Shown in pieces: positions 42,066 through 53,984 of a stretch of 54,939 nucleotides of DNA. The notes beneath the pieces are model-generated. The model ran no database searches, was not told the origin of the DNA, and was given only the letters and a program-made list of their open reading frames with translations. The stretch is from Pseudomonadota bacterium (lineage in GTDB: Bacteria > Pseudomonadota > Alphaproteobacteria > Acetobacterales > Acetobacteraceae). The position numbers and the translations under genes are program-made. The stretch lies in NCBI GenBank assembly GCA_018240405.1, contig JAFEFW010000618.1:1-54939 (forward strand), read 5' to 3'. Each line of letters opens with the position of its first letter. Within the stretch, counting starts at the first letter, position 1.

Positions 42066-43262
42066 CTGGATCCAGTCCGCCTGCTGACGTTCTCCACCCT
42101 GTTTCCCAATGCCGCGCGACCGAACCACGGCATTTTTGTGGAGAACCGGCTGCGTCATCTGCTGGCTGGCGGGCAGGCGACCAGCCTTGTGCTGGCGCCT
42201 GTGCCGTGGTTTCCGTTTCACCATGACCGCTTCGGCGACTGGGCCATCAACAGGCGTGTGCCGGAGGCGGAGACGCGGCATGGCATCGAGATCCTGCATC
42301 CACGCTATCCCGTGATCCCGAAGGTGGGGATGTCGCTGGCGCCGTGGCTGCTGTACCGGTCAATGTTGCCGGTGGTCCGGCGGTTGCTGGCGTCGGGACG
42401 GCGCTTCGATGCCATCGACGCGCATTACGTTTATCCGGATGGCGTCGCCGCTGCTTGGATCGGCAACGCGGTTGGACTGCCCGTCACGATCACCGCACGC
42501 GGCACCGATGTGAACCTGATACCGCGCTACCCCCTGCCCCGCCGGATGATCCAGGATGCCATTCGCCGCGCCGCGGCCATGATTGCCGTAAGTTCCTCGC
42601 TCAAGCAGGAACTGGTGGCACTGGGCGCGCCGGACGACAAGGTGACCGTGCTGCGCAACGGCGTCGAGACGTCGGTCTTTCGGCCACCTGATGACCGCGC
42701 TGCCCTGCGCACGTCCCTCGGACTGACGCGGCCGACTCTGATCTCGGTCGGCAGCCTGATCGAGCGCAAGGGCCATCACCGCACGATCGAGGCAATGCGG
42801 CAGCTGCCCGACTTCGACCTGATGATCGCCGGCGAGGGCCCGGAGCGCCCGCGGCTGGAGGCTTTGATCGCGCGGTTCAGCCTGGGCAACCGGGTGCGGC
42901 TGCTCGCCTCGCGGCCGCATCGTGAGTTACCGGGATTATACGGCGCAGCCGATGCGTCAATCCTGGCGTCATCGCGCGAGGGCTGGGCGAACGTACTGCT
43001 GGAATCGATGGCCTGCGGCACGCCAGTCGTGGCAGCGCGTATCTGGGGCAATCCAGAGGTGGTGCGCGAATCGGCGGCGGGCCTGATTTATGAGCCGAAC
43101 ACGCCGGACGGCATCGCTGCGGGTGTGCGGCAACTGTTCGCCGACTTACCGGATCGGGCGGCGACGCGCGCCTATGCCGAACCGTTCAGCTGGGATGAGA
43201 CAACCTCCGGCCAGTTGGCGCTGTTCCGCCGGGTCATCGCCGGTTCAGCCGGCCGGCGCTAG
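42066..43262 (+). CDS. Glycosyltransferase family 4, probable CTG start
   Basis: A GT4 enzyme with GT-B fold. N-terminal domain: LLTFSTLFPNAARPNHGIFV, then the ARGTDVNLIP loop; donor domain: VGSLIERKGHH, AGEGPERPRLEAL, SREGWANVLLESMACGTPVV with the E-x7-E motif. No ATG, GTG or TTG occurs upstream in frame; the first is GTG 42138, inside the conserved first strand-loop. A CTG at 42066 follows GGAGG (42056-42060) by 5 bases and gives 398 residues with a normal N-terminus, so I propose CTG as the start. A second CTG at 42030 overlaps the prsT stop. It probably adds a sugar to the same exopolysaccharide. Confidence 0.8.
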   Translation: MDPVRLLTFSTLFPNAARPNHGIFVENRLRHLLAGGQATSLVLAPVPWFPFHHDRFGDWAINRRVPEAETRHGIEILHPRYPVIPKVGMSLAPWLLYRSMLPVVRRLLASGRRFDAIDAHYVYPDGVAAAWIGNAVGLPVTITARGTDVNLIPRYPLPRRMIQDAIRRAAAMIAVSSSLKQELVALGAPDDKVTVLRNGVETSVFRPPDDRAALRTSLGLTRPTLISVGSLIERKGHHRTIEAMRQLPDFDLMIAGEGPERPRLEALIARFSLGNRVRLLASRPHRELPGLYGAADASILASSREGWANVLLESMACGTPVVAARIWGNPEVVRESAAGLIYEPNTPDGIAAGVRQLFADLPDRAATRAYAEPFSWDETTSGQLALFRRVIAGSAGRR

Positions 43263-43314
43263 CCGCAGATTGCGGCGACAGCACATGTTGCGGCGCAGAG
43301 CCGGAAGGCCGTGA

Positions 43315-45874
<2,560 letters not shown>

Positions 45875-45925
45875 TCATCGCCAGGGCAGATCAGGGTTGC
45901 GCACCCGGTCAGGCTGTCGCGTCGC

Positions 45926-48028
45926 TTAGCGGCGAAGTGTCACTGACATCAGGTAGACCCCCAGTGGCCGCACATCATAGACATAGGCGAAATCGCTCGG
46001 GCGGGTCGCACCGGGTACCTGCAGCACCAGGGCGATCAGCCTCTTTTCGGCAATCTCGGCTGGAATCACGACTTCATAGGTCTGGCGCTTGAAGGGCGGC
46101 ATCGTCCAGGTGGTCAGCACCTTGCCGTCGGCAAGGACCGTCACCGTCTGAGGGTTGCGCTTGGTGCGGGATGGAAAGGCGGAGGACTCGAACACCAGTG
46201 TTGCCGGTCCACTCCAGCCGTCCGGCAGATGAATCTTCAGCACGGCTTCCCGTGCGTCCGTCCACGACGCCGTCTCCTCGACACCGGACCAGCCGCGTCC
46301 CTGCAGTGCGCCGCCGATTCCATCGCGGGTGAAGCGGACCGGCACACCCGGCTGCAGCACCGGCGCCTCGGCGATCTGCGCCGCATTCGGCAAGCCGGTC
46401 AGCGTCGGGCGATCCCACACCATCACGGGAATGTCGCCCCATTTCAGGACACGCTGCGGCTCGCCCCACTCGCTGGTGGCCAATGCGACGCAGGCTGCGT
46501 AATCCGTGCAAATTTCCTCGTCCGGCTTGGCGATATAGAAGAACTGCTTCTGCCCTGGCGGAACGTCGCTGCTCTCATACCAGGATGGGAAAGTCTGCGC
46601 GATGCGGGGCACTATGTGTCCCGAGGAGGAACGGCTGACCGGGCGGATGACGATGCGCCCGTCGGTCATCCACTCCGCCGCCGCGCCGTGCGTTGCCCAG
46701 AACGGCGCGTAGCCGTAATTCAGGCCGTGCTGATCGAGGAAGCGGATCAGGTCGCGGGTATCGGCCGTGGCGATGTCATCGGGCAGGCTGGTTTGATGGT
46801 GCGGTTCCGCCGCGACGCCGGCAATGACCAGCAGCGCGCACCACAGCACCGCCACGCGCGTCAACCAGTCCGGCCGGGGCATGCGCAGCCCGAATGCCGC
46901 GATCGCCACCGCCAGAGGGATGAAATAGAACCAGTTGGAGATGTAGCGGCCGACGTTCAGGTTCGCGTTGACCGTGGATATGACAAAGGCGGCCGCGATG
47001 CCGCCGCAGCCGATCACCGCCGTCGCCGCGATGAACATCGCCTCCGGCCGGAGGGCACGCCACTGGCGCAACAGCCGTCCGATGGCCCACACACCGACGA
47101 TAGCAATCACCAGGCAGTCGACGACAATCAGCCAGACCGGTGGGAACCAGCCAAAGCCGGGCTGGCGGATCGGCACGACGTTGAACATCAGCGTCGTATA
47201 GGTCGCGATCCAGCCCAGATGCGGCAGCCAGAACGATGGTCCGCCGATCGAGAAGTCAGAGCCGGGCAGGAACCATAATAACCAGAACAGCCGGATACGG
47301 GCCAGGGCAAGCACGGCAAACGCGCAGAACGCGATCGCGGCAAAGCGCAACCGGAAGCCGCTGGTCAGCACGCCGGCAACGCAGGCGCCAAGAACGATCG
47401 GCAGGACCATCGCAGCGGCCAGCCAGGGATCGGACATGTCACCGATGAACAGCGCTATGCTACCGAGGATCAGCCAGAGCCATCGTCCGCCGCGCAGCCA
47501 CAGTAGATAGAGCCAGAGGCAGGCCAGGCCCCAGACCAGCGAACTGTTATGAGTAACGGGATAGGTCAGGTAGATGACGCCGCCGATCACCGCCGGCCCT
47601 GCAAACAGCATCGCGATTGCGACGACCGCGGCGACCGTGCGTGAGGTCGCAAATTGCAGAATGGCGTAGGTCAGCAGTGAATTCAGCAGGAAGAACAGCC
47701 ACCCCTGGTGCAGGAAGACCCAGGGCGAGCTGCCAGTCAGGCCAAGCAGCACGAAATCCGGAAGGGTCAGGGAGAACAGCCAGTTGTCCTGGGCGTAGCG
47801 CCACTCCAGCAGCACGCCCGGCCCATCGCGCAGGACCTGCTTCCAGACCAGGTACGGACTGGCGATGTCACCCTCGATGTGCCACTGCCAGCGGAACTCG
47901 TGATAGCTGACCCATAGCCCGGCCAGGCAGAACACAGCCAACAGCACGCGGATCACCCAGACGCGCAGCCTGGACACAGGCTTCCCGCGCTCTGCGGCGG
48001 TGTCTTGAGTGGAAAACGAGGCAGGCAA
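45926..48028 (-). CDS. Large multi-pass membrane protein with C-terminal extracytoplasmic domain, function unknown
   Basis: A 700-residue protein with about ten to twelve membrane helices in the first 410 residues (for example near 27-45, 105-130, 135-160, 165-200), then a soluble C-terminal half. Its end reads as a beta-sandwich (LKIHLPDGWSGPATLVFES, YEVVIPAEIAEKRLIALVLQVP). Helices plus a large outer domain are the general plan of GT-C glycosyltransferases and of O-antigen/teichoic modification proteins, but I see no diagnostic catalytic motif. The divergent neighbour is a GtrB-like enzyme, which hints at glycan modification. The TTG start at 48028 is uncertain; a GTG about 17 codons inside is an alternative. 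Confidence 0.72.
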   Translation of the reverse strand: MPASFSTQDTAAERGKPVSRLRVWVIRVLLAVFCLAGLWVSYHEFRWQWHIEGDIASPYLVWKQVLRDGPGVLLEWRYAQDNWLFSLTLPDFVLLGLTGSSPWVFLHQGWLFFLLNSLLTYAILQFATSRTVAAVVAIAMLFAGPAVIGGVIYLTYPVTHNSSLVWGLACLWLYLLWLRGGRWLWLILGSIALFIGDMSDPWLAAAMVLPIVLGACVAGVLTSGFRLRFAAIAFCAFAVLALARIRLFWLLWFLPGSDFSIGGPSFWLPHLGWIATYTTLMFNVVPIRQPGFGWFPPVWLIVVDCLVIAIVGVWAIGRLLRQWRALRPEAMFIAATAVIGCGGIAAAFVISTVNANLNVGRYISNWFYFIPLAVAIAAFGLRMPRPDWLTRVAVLWCALLVIAGVAAEPHHQTSLPDDIATADTRDLIRFLDQHGLNYGYAPFWATHGAAAEWMTDGRIVIRPVSRSSSGHIVPRIAQTFPSWYESSDVPPGQKQFFYIAKPDEEICTDYAACVALATSEWGEPQRVLKWGDIPVMVWDRPTLTGLPNAAQIAEAPVLQPGVPVRFTRDGIGGALQGRGWSGVEETASWTDAREAVLKIHLPDGWSGPATLVFESSAFPSRTKRNPQTVTVLADGKVLTTWTMPPFKRQTYEVVIPAEIAEKRLIALVLQVPGATRPSDFAYVYDVRPLGVYLMSVTLRR

Positions 48029-48140
48029 GGCGAATCCGGTCAGCAGGGGCAGTTTTGTTTAGTCAGGAACATGTGACCTGAGAAGCGGCGATTTGAAGCA
48101 ATGTCTGGCCGTTCACGGTCTTGCGCGTTATGTCGCTGCT

Positions 48141-49148
48141 ATGACCTGCCAGACCGTTTCGACGGATCGTCCGGACTTCTCGCTCGTCGTTCCCTGCTTT
48201 AACGAAGCAGACGGCATCGACGAATTTCATCGCCGCGCTGCAGCCGTCATGAACCGGATCGGCGGTCGGTGGGAGGTTGTCTACGTCAACGACGGCAGCC
48301 GTGACGCGACGCTGCTGCACCTGGAGCGCCTGCGCGCCCATGATCCGCGCGTAGCGGTCATCAACCTGTCGCGCAACTTCGGCAAGGAGATTGCTCTGAC
48401 CGCAGGGCTGGATCACACGTCCGGCGCCGCCGTGATCGTCATTGATGCCGACCTGCAGGACCCGCCGGAGGTGATTCCCGAACTTGTGGCTGTCTGGCGT
48501 GAGGAGGGCTACGACATGGTCTATGCCCAGCGCCGCAAGCGTGAAGGTGAGACCTGGCTGAAACGGGCGACGGCCGACGCCTTCTACCGCGTGATGCAGC
48601 GCATCGGCGGTGTGTCCATGCCGCGTGATACCGGCGACTTCCGGCTGATCAGCCGGCGTGCGGTCGATGCGCTGCTGCAACTACGCGAGCAGCACAGGTT
48701 CATGAAGGGGCTGTTCGCCTGGATCGGCTTTCCGAGCAAAGCTGTGCTGTATGATCGCGCGCCAAGGCATGCCGGCGGTACGAGTTGGAACTACTGGAAA
48801 CTATGGAACTTTGCCCTGGAGGGGATCACCAGTTTCACCGTGCTGCCGTTGAAGCTGGCGACCTACCTGGGGGTGATCGTCGCGACCTTCGCCATTGTCT
48901 ACGGTGGCATCATCGTGGTCCGCACCTTGATCTTCAGCAACCCGGTTCCGGGCTACCCAAGCCTGATCACAGTGGTCCTGTTCCTGGGCGGCGTGCAGCT
49001 GATGACGCTGGGGATGATGGGCGAATACCTTGGCCGCATCTTCAACGAGTCGAAGGCGCGGCCCTTGTATCTGGTCGAACGCTACCTGCCGCCGCAACAG
49101 GCGATGATAGGCGCCGATGCCGACCGTGCGACGGTCCTGCCGAGGTAG
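48141..49148 (+). CDS. GtrB/DPM1-like glycosyltransferase family 2
   Basis: A 335-residue GT2 enzyme that moves a sugar from its nucleotide to polyprenyl phosphate at the inner membrane. The GT-A domain shows FSLVVPCFNEADGI near 11-24, VYVNDGSRDAT, VINLSRNFGKEIALTAGLDH, the DxD-type IDADLQDPPEVIPEL near 107-121, and PRDTGDFRLISRRAVDAL; two membrane helices follow near 240-265 and 280-305. The family's usual length is 310-340. I choose ATG 48141 by similarity; TTG 48093 is an in-frame alternative, and neither has a good ribosome-binding site. It is divergent from the large membrane protein, a likely functional partner. Confidence 0.88.
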   Translation: MTCQTVSTDRPDFSLVVPCFNEADGIDEFHRRAAAVMNRIGGRWEVVYVNDGSRDATLLHLERLRAHDPRVAVINLSRNFGKEIALTAGLDHTSGAAVIVIDADLQDPPEVIPELVAVWREEGYDMVYAQRRKREGETWLKRATADAFYRVMQRIGGVSMPRDTGDFRLISRRAVDALLQLREQHRFMKGLFAWIGFPSKAVLYDRAPRHAGGTSWNYWKLWNFALEGITSFTVLPLKLATYLGVIVATFAIVYGGIIVVRTLIFSNPVPGYPSLITVVLFLGGVQLMTLGMMGEYLGRIFNESKARPLYLVERYLPPQQAMIGADADRATVLPR

Positions 49149-49163
49149 CGCCGGACGCGGACG

Positions 49164-49517
49164 CTAATTCGTCGGGGCCGACGGTGCCTGTGGAGCGGGC
49201 GGCGTCGCCGGTGCCGGAGCCGTCGCTGGCGCCTGGGAACCGGCAGGCGCTGCCGGGGTGGTATCAAAGATTGATCGCCCGGCGCCCGACGTGCCGCGGT
49301 TCATCAGCGCCAGCGTCAGCGACAGCGCCATGAAGATGGTCGCCAGGATGGCCGTGGTCCGTGTCAGCAGGTTCGCCGTGCCGCGGCCCGACATGAACGA
49401 GCCCATACCCTGGGAGCTGCCGATGCCGAGACCACCACCCTCACTGCGCTGGATCAGCACGACGCCGATCAGCGCAAGGGTGACGAACAAATGGATGATC
49501 AGCAGGATCGTGGTCAA
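49164..49517 (-). CDS. secG: Preprotein translocase subunit SecG
   Basis: A 117-residue inner-membrane protein, the small subunit that helps SecYE during export. Two helices (about 3-22 and 54-72) flank the conserved loop LIQRSEGGGLGIGSSQGMGS, after which RGTANLLTRTTAILATIFM is typical. The last 45 residues are an Ala/Pro-rich tail, common in alphaproteobacterial SecG. It lies 38 bases downstream of tpiA on the same strand, the usual arrangement. Confidence 0.95.
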   Translation of the reverse strand: MTTILLIIHLFVTLALIGVVLIQRSEGGGLGIGSSQGMGSFMSGRGTANLLTRTTAILATIFMALSLTLALMNRGTSGAGRSIFDTTPAAPAGSQAPATAPAPATPPAPQAPSAPTN

Positions 49518-49555
49518 AACAACAGGGCTTTCGGATGCAGCAGTCGCGGCGCCTC

Positions 49556-50293
49556 TTATACGGACCGAGCGGCGCGAGCAATCGCTAGAAAATCGGCCGC
49601 GTTGAGCGAGGCGCCGCCGACCAGCGCGCCAGCCACCTCCGGCACTGCCAGCAGGCCGGGCGCATTGGCCGGACGCACGGAGCCACCATAGAGAATCCGG
49701 ATGCCGCGACCCGCCTCACCAAACTGCCGGACCAGTTCCTCGCGGATGAAGGCATGCATGTTGGCGACGTCCTGTTCCGTCGCAGTGCGGCCGGTGCCGA
49801 TGGCCCAGAGCGGCTCATAGGCAATCACGCCATTGAACGGCTTGGGCAGGCTTCCGGAAATCTGCCAGCCGACCACCTCGGTCTCCTGCCCGCCGACCCG
49901 CTGCTCCTCGGTCTCGCCGACACAGACGATTGGCGTCAGGCCAGCGGCGGCGGCGGCGAGGCATTTTTCGCGCACCAGCTCATCCGTCTCGCCGTGATTC
50001 TGGCGGCGTTCTGAGTGGCCGAGGATGACCCAGGCGGCGCCGACATCCGCCAGCATCGGCGCGGCGATATCGCCGGTGTGTGCGCCTTTCGCTTCCTGGT
50101 GGCAGTCCTGGCCGCCGACAGCAACCGTGCTGCCCTTCAGCGCCTGGGCGACGGCTGCGACGTGCAGCGCGACGGGGCAGACCAGCAGCTCCGCCTGGAT
50201 ATCGCCCGCGCCGGCGGCGACATCCTTCGCCAGCGCCACGGCCTCCGCACTGAGGCAGTTCATCTTCCAGTTCCCGGCGATCAATTGGCGCAT
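49556..50293 (-). CDS. tpiA: Triose-phosphate isomerase
   Basis: TpiA interconverts dihydroxyacetone phosphate and glyceraldehyde 3-phosphate in glycolysis and gluconeogenesis. The 245-residue TIM barrel has all catalytic parts: Asn/Lys in AGNWKMN near 7-13, His in LGHSERR near 91-97, Glu in [11 protein letters not shown] near 159-169, and the phosphate loop [10 protein letters not shown] near 200. ATG 50293 gives the family N-terminus. It is divergent from ppiD across 156 bases and is followed by secG. Confidence 0.97.
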   Translation of the reverse strand: MRQLIAGNWKMNCLSAEAVALAKDVAAGAGDIQAELLVCPVALHVAAVAQALKGSTVAVGGQDCHQEAKGAHTGDIAAPMLADVGAAWVILGHSERRQNHGETDELVREKCLAAAAAGLTPIVCVGETEEQRVGGQETEVVGWQISGSLPKPFNGVIAYEPLWAIGTGRTATEQDVANMHAFIREELVRQFGEAGRGIRILYGGSVRPANAPGLLAVPEVAGALVGGASLNAADFLAIARAARSV

Positions 50294-50449
50294 GGCGCAC
50301 GGCCCTCCGTCTCGTATGTCCTGCTGCTAACGCATCGCCGGGCGGCGTCAAGGCTTAGCCGCGCGCCGACGTCCTCCCACCGCTGGCAATGGCGGGGAAC
50401 GGGCCGTATATGCTGCCCGCCGCACCGTTTCGGACTCCTGGACCCGTTC

Positions 50450-52366
50450 ATGATCTCGATACTTCGCCGTTCGCTGGACTCCTGGATTGTCCGCGGCTTT
50501 TTCATGCTGATGACGCTGTCGTTCATCGGCTGGGGCATCAGCGGCAGCATATTGCCGCTGCTGACCGGGCAGCCCACCTGGATGGCCAAGGTGTCCGGCA
50601 CCACGATCGAAATCCCGGCTTTCCAAACCGAGTACCAGCGCGCCCTGTCGGTTGCCGGCCGCGACCTGCCGCCAGGCCAGGAATTGACGCCGCAGGTGCG
50701 GGAACAGATCGGGCAGCAGACGCTGGACAGGATGATCGGCCAGGCGGTCATGGCCGACGAGCTGCGGCGCCTGCGCATTGTCACGCCGGACGCGGTGGTC
50801 GCCGACGCCGCTCGCCAGATTCCTGCATTCCGCGGTCCGGACGGCCAGTTCAACAAGCAGGTATTCGACGCCGTGCTGCGCAACAACGGGCTGAATGAGG
50901 GCCGATTCCTGGCACAACTCCGGTCCGACATCGCCCAGCGCCAGTTGCTGGCATCCTTCGTCACTGCCGCCACGGCGCCGGAGGCAGGGGTGAAGCCGCT
51001 GTTCGACCTGGAGTTCGAGAAGCGGTCCGCCGATATGGCGTTCTTTCCGTTATCGGCGGCGCCAGACCCGGCCACACCGGATGAGGCAGTGCTGCAGCGG
51101 TGGTATGACAATCATTCGGACTTGTACGCCACGCCTGAATACCGCCGCATCAAGGCGGTGGAGCTGTCGCCGCAGTCCCTGGCCTCGGAGATCACCATCA
51201 CCGACGACGAACTCAAAGCCGCATACGAGGAGCGCAAGGCGCAGTATCAGACGCCCGGCAAGCGCTCCGCCGAGGTGCTGTCGGTGCCGGATGAAGCCAA
51301 GGCGCAGGCTCTGGCGACGCAGTGGCGCGGTGGCGCGGACTGGGTCGCGATGCAGGCGGCGGCGAAGGAGGCCGGCGCCGCTTCCATCACCCAGGATAGT
51401 GCGCCGGAGGTGGAATTCCCTGACCCTGACCTGGCCAAGGCGGTCTTTGCCGCTCAGCCCGACAACATCGTCGGTCCGGTTAAGGGCGCACTCGGCTGGT
51501 TCGTCGTACGGGTCACCGGCATCACGCCCGGAAGTGAGACCACCTTCGAACAGGCGAAGGACACGCTGCGCGCCCAGGTGCTGGCCGCCAAAGCCGCGGA
51601 CCTGATGTATGATCGCGCCAACAAGCTCGACCAGTTGCTCGGCAATGGCGGCAACCTGGACGAACTGCCGACCGATCTGGGGCTGGTCGGCCTGACGGGC
51701 ACCATGGATGCGAAGGGGAACACGCAGGACGGCAGGCCAGCACCGATCCCCGGCGCCAAGGAACTGCGCGACGCGATCATCAGCGCCGCCTTCCAAACCA
51801 ACCAGGGGGACGCGCCGCGTCTGGCCGAGGTGCAGACGCCCTCGACCGGCGGCTCTGCGTATTTCGCACTGGTGCTGGAGTCGATCATCCCGCCGGGCCA
51901 CAAGCCTTTTGCCGAGGTGCGGGATCAGGTGCTGGAGGATTGGAAGCAGGACCAGCGCCGGCAGGTCGAGAACCAGCGCGCCACGGAAATGATGACCGCG
52001 GTGCAGGGTGGCAAATCATTCTCAGACGCAGCGCAGGCGGCCGGCGTGACGCCCCGGTTAAGCCCGTTGGTGACGCGCAACCAGACCAGCCCGGACATGC
52101 CGCCGGAGTTGCAGCGGGTGATCTTTGGCCTGAAGAAGGGCGAGGTCGGCATGGTCGAGACCCCGGACGGCTTCGTCGTCGGCCAGTTGGTTGAAATCGT
52201 CCGCCCCGACGTCGCCACCGACAAGGCCGGCTTTGACCAGGCCAAGGCTGCCGTCGCCCGCTCGGTGCAGAACGACGTCCAGGCCCTGTTCGTCGACGCG
52301 CTGCGGGTGCGTGGCAAGCCCGAGATCAACCAGAAGGCCCTCAATAGCATCGTGCAACCGCGTTGA
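50450..52366 (+). CDS. ppiD: Periplasmic peptidyl-prolyl isomerase / chaperone PpiD
   Basis: A 638-residue membrane-anchored foldase. One N-terminal helix (about 14-40, SWIVRGFFMLMTLSFIGWGI) anchors it; a SurA-like chaperone region (about 45-230) and a parvulin-type rotamase domain (about 235-345, with weak GxG.F motifs) follow, then a long C-terminal chaperone part. It helps newly exported proteins leave SecYEG. I choose ATG 50450 since it opens the MISILRRSLDSW family start; the frame runs far upstream, antisense to tpiA, which is not coding. trpE follows after 19 bases. Confidence 0.92.
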   Translation: MISILRRSLDSWIVRGFFMLMTLSFIGWGISGSILPLLTGQPTWMAKVSGTTIEIPAFQTEYQRALSVAGRDLPPGQELTPQVREQIGQQTLDRMIGQAVMADELRRLRIVTPDAVVADAARQIPAFRGPDGQFNKQVFDAVLRNNGLNEGRFLAQLRSDIAQRQLLASFVTAATAPEAGVKPLFDLEFEKRSADMAFFPLSAAPDPATPDEAVLQRWYDNHSDLYATPEYRRIKAVELSPQSLASEITITDDELKAAYEERKAQYQTPGKRSAEVLSVPDEAKAQALATQWRGGADWVAMQAAAKEAGAASITQDSAPEVEFPDPDLAKAVFAAQPDNIVGPVKGALGWFVVRVTGITPGSETTFEQAKDTLRAQVLAAKAADLMYDRANKLDQLLGNGGNLDELPTDLGLVGLTGTMDAKGNTQDGRPAPIPGAKELRDAIISAAFQTNQGDAPRLAEVQTPSTGGSAYFALVLESIIPPGHKPFAEVRDQVLEDWKQDQRRQVENQRATEMMTAVQGGKSFSDAAQAAGVTPRLSPLVTRNQTSPDMPPELQRVIFGLKKGEVGMVETPDGFVVGQLVEIVRPDVATDKAGFDQAKAAVARSVQNDVQALFVDALRVRGKPEINQKALNSIVQPR

Positions 52367-52385
52367 AGATGAGCGATAAACAGGC

Positions 52386-53912
52386 ATGAACGTGACCCTT
52401 CCCCCCGGCTTTGCCGCCTTCCGCCTGGCCTATGAGCAAGGGCGCGGCAGCCTGGTCTGGCGCAAGGGTGTGGCCGATCTGGAGACTCCTGTCGCCGCGT
52501 TCCTGAAGCTGGCGCATGGCCAGCCGTATTCCTTCCTGCTGGAAAGCGTGGAGGGCGGGGCGACGCGCGGCCGCTACTCGGTGATCGGCATGGCGCCGGA
52601 TCTGGTGTGGCGCTGCCAGGATGGTGTCGCCTCGGTGAACAGGCATGCGCTGTCGGCGCCGCACGCCTTTATCCCGGAGCGGCGCGGGCCGCTGGAGAGC
52701 CTGCGCGCGCTGGTGGATGAGACGCGGCTGGACGTGCCGCCGCACCTGCCCCCGATGGCCGGCGGGCTGGTCGGCTACCTGGGCTACGACATGGTCCGGC
52801 ACATGGAGAAGCTGCCGGAGAAGAACCGCGACACGATCGGCGTGCCGGAGGGCGTGATGGTGCGTCCGACGCTGTTCGCCATCTTTGACAACGTCAACGA
52901 CGAGCTGACCCTGGTGACGCCCGCCTATCCGGCCGGCGACGTGACGGTGGAGCAGGCTTGGTCGCGGGCGGCGCAGCGGCTGGACGCGGCCGAGGCGGCC
53001 CTGGAACGCCCCCTGCCCCATCAGCCACCGCCGGTGATGCTGCCGGATCCGCCGGATCCTGGGTCCAACTTCTCGGAGCAGGAATTCCTGGCGGCGGTGG
53101 ACCGCTGCAAGGAGTACATCGCCGCCGGCGACGCGTTCCAGATCGTGCTGTCGCAGCGCTTCTCGGTGCCGTTCGCGCTGCCGCCATTCTCGCTGTACCG
53201 GTCGCTGCGGCGGATCAACCCGGCGCCGTTCCTGTTCTATCTGGACTTCGGCGGGTTCTCCGTCGTCGGATCGTCGCCTGAGGTGCTGGTACGGCTGCGC
53301 GACGGCAAGGTAACGATTCGCCCACTGGCCGGCACCCGCCGGCGCGGCACGACGCGGGAGGAGGATCTGGCGCTGGAGGCGGAACTGCTGGCCGACCCGA
53401 AGGAGCGGGCGGAGCACCTGATGCTGCTCGATCTTGGCCGCAACGATGTCGGTCGCGTGGCGGAGGTGGGCACGGTGAAGGTGACGGAGAGCTTCGTCAT
53501 CGAGCGCTTCAGCCACGTCATGCATATTTCGTCGAATGTCGAAGGGCAGTTGCGGGCCGGGATGGACGCGCTGGACGCCCTGGTCGCCGGCTTCCCGGCC
53601 GGCACGCTGTCGGGCGCGCCAAAGGTGCGGGCGATGGAGATCATCGAGGAGCTGGAGCCGGACCGGCGCGGGATTTACGCCGGATGCATCGGCTACTTCG
53701 CCGCCAATGGCACGATGGATACCTGCATAGGGTTGCGCACTGCCCTGGTGAAGGACGGCGTGATGTATGTACAAGCCGGGGCGGGGATCGTAGCGGATTC
53801 CGTGCCGCTGGCGGAGTTCGAGGAGTGCCGGCAGAAGGCGCGTGCGCTGGTACGCGCGGCGGAGGAGGCCGTGCGGTTTGCCGCCGGGAAGGGCGGGGCT
53901 AACGCGGGATAA
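52386..53912 (+). CDS. trpE: Anthranilate synthase component I
   Basis: TrpE makes anthranilate from chorismate, the first step of tryptophan synthesis, using ammonia from its TrpG partner. The 508 residues hold an N-terminal regulatory domain with the tryptophan-binding region LLESVEGG and GRYSVIG near 50-65, and the chorismate-binding domain with FQIVLSQRF, RPLAGTRRRG near 315-324, LLDLGRNDVGRV, GTLSGAPKVRAMEII near 405-419 and GIYAGCIGYF. Feedback control by tryptophan is expected. trpG and trpD are not in the window. It lies 19 bases after ppiD and is probably cotranscribed. Confidence 0.97.
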   Translation: MNVTLPPGFAAFRLAYEQGRGSLVWRKGVADLETPVAAFLKLAHGQPYSFLLESVEGGATRGRYSVIGMAPDLVWRCQDGVASVNRHALSAPHAFIPERRGPLESLRALVDETRLDVPPHLPPMAGGLVGYLGYDMVRHMEKLPEKNRDTIGVPEGVMVRPTLFAIFDNVNDELTLVTPAYPAGDVTVEQAWSRAAQRLDAAEAALERPLPHQPPPVMLPDPPDPGSNFSEQEFLAAVDRCKEYIAAGDAFQIVLSQRFSVPFALPPFSLYRSLRRINPAPFLFYLDFGGFSVVGSSPEVLVRLRDGKVTIRPLAGTRRRGTTREEDLALEAELLADPKERAEHLMLLDLGRNDVGRVAEVGTVKVTESFVIERFSHVMHISSNVEGQLRAGMDALDALVAGFPAGTLSGAPKVRAMEIIEELEPDRRGIYAGCIGYFAANGTMDTCIGLRTALVKDGVMYVQAGAGIVADSVPLAEFEECRQKARALVRAAEEAVRFAAGKGGANAG

Positions 53913-53984
53913 TAGTACGGGCGCAACAGCACGGTCCGGGCGCATGCGGGCGTGCTGTTGGCAGACGACTTAAGGGAACGCACT

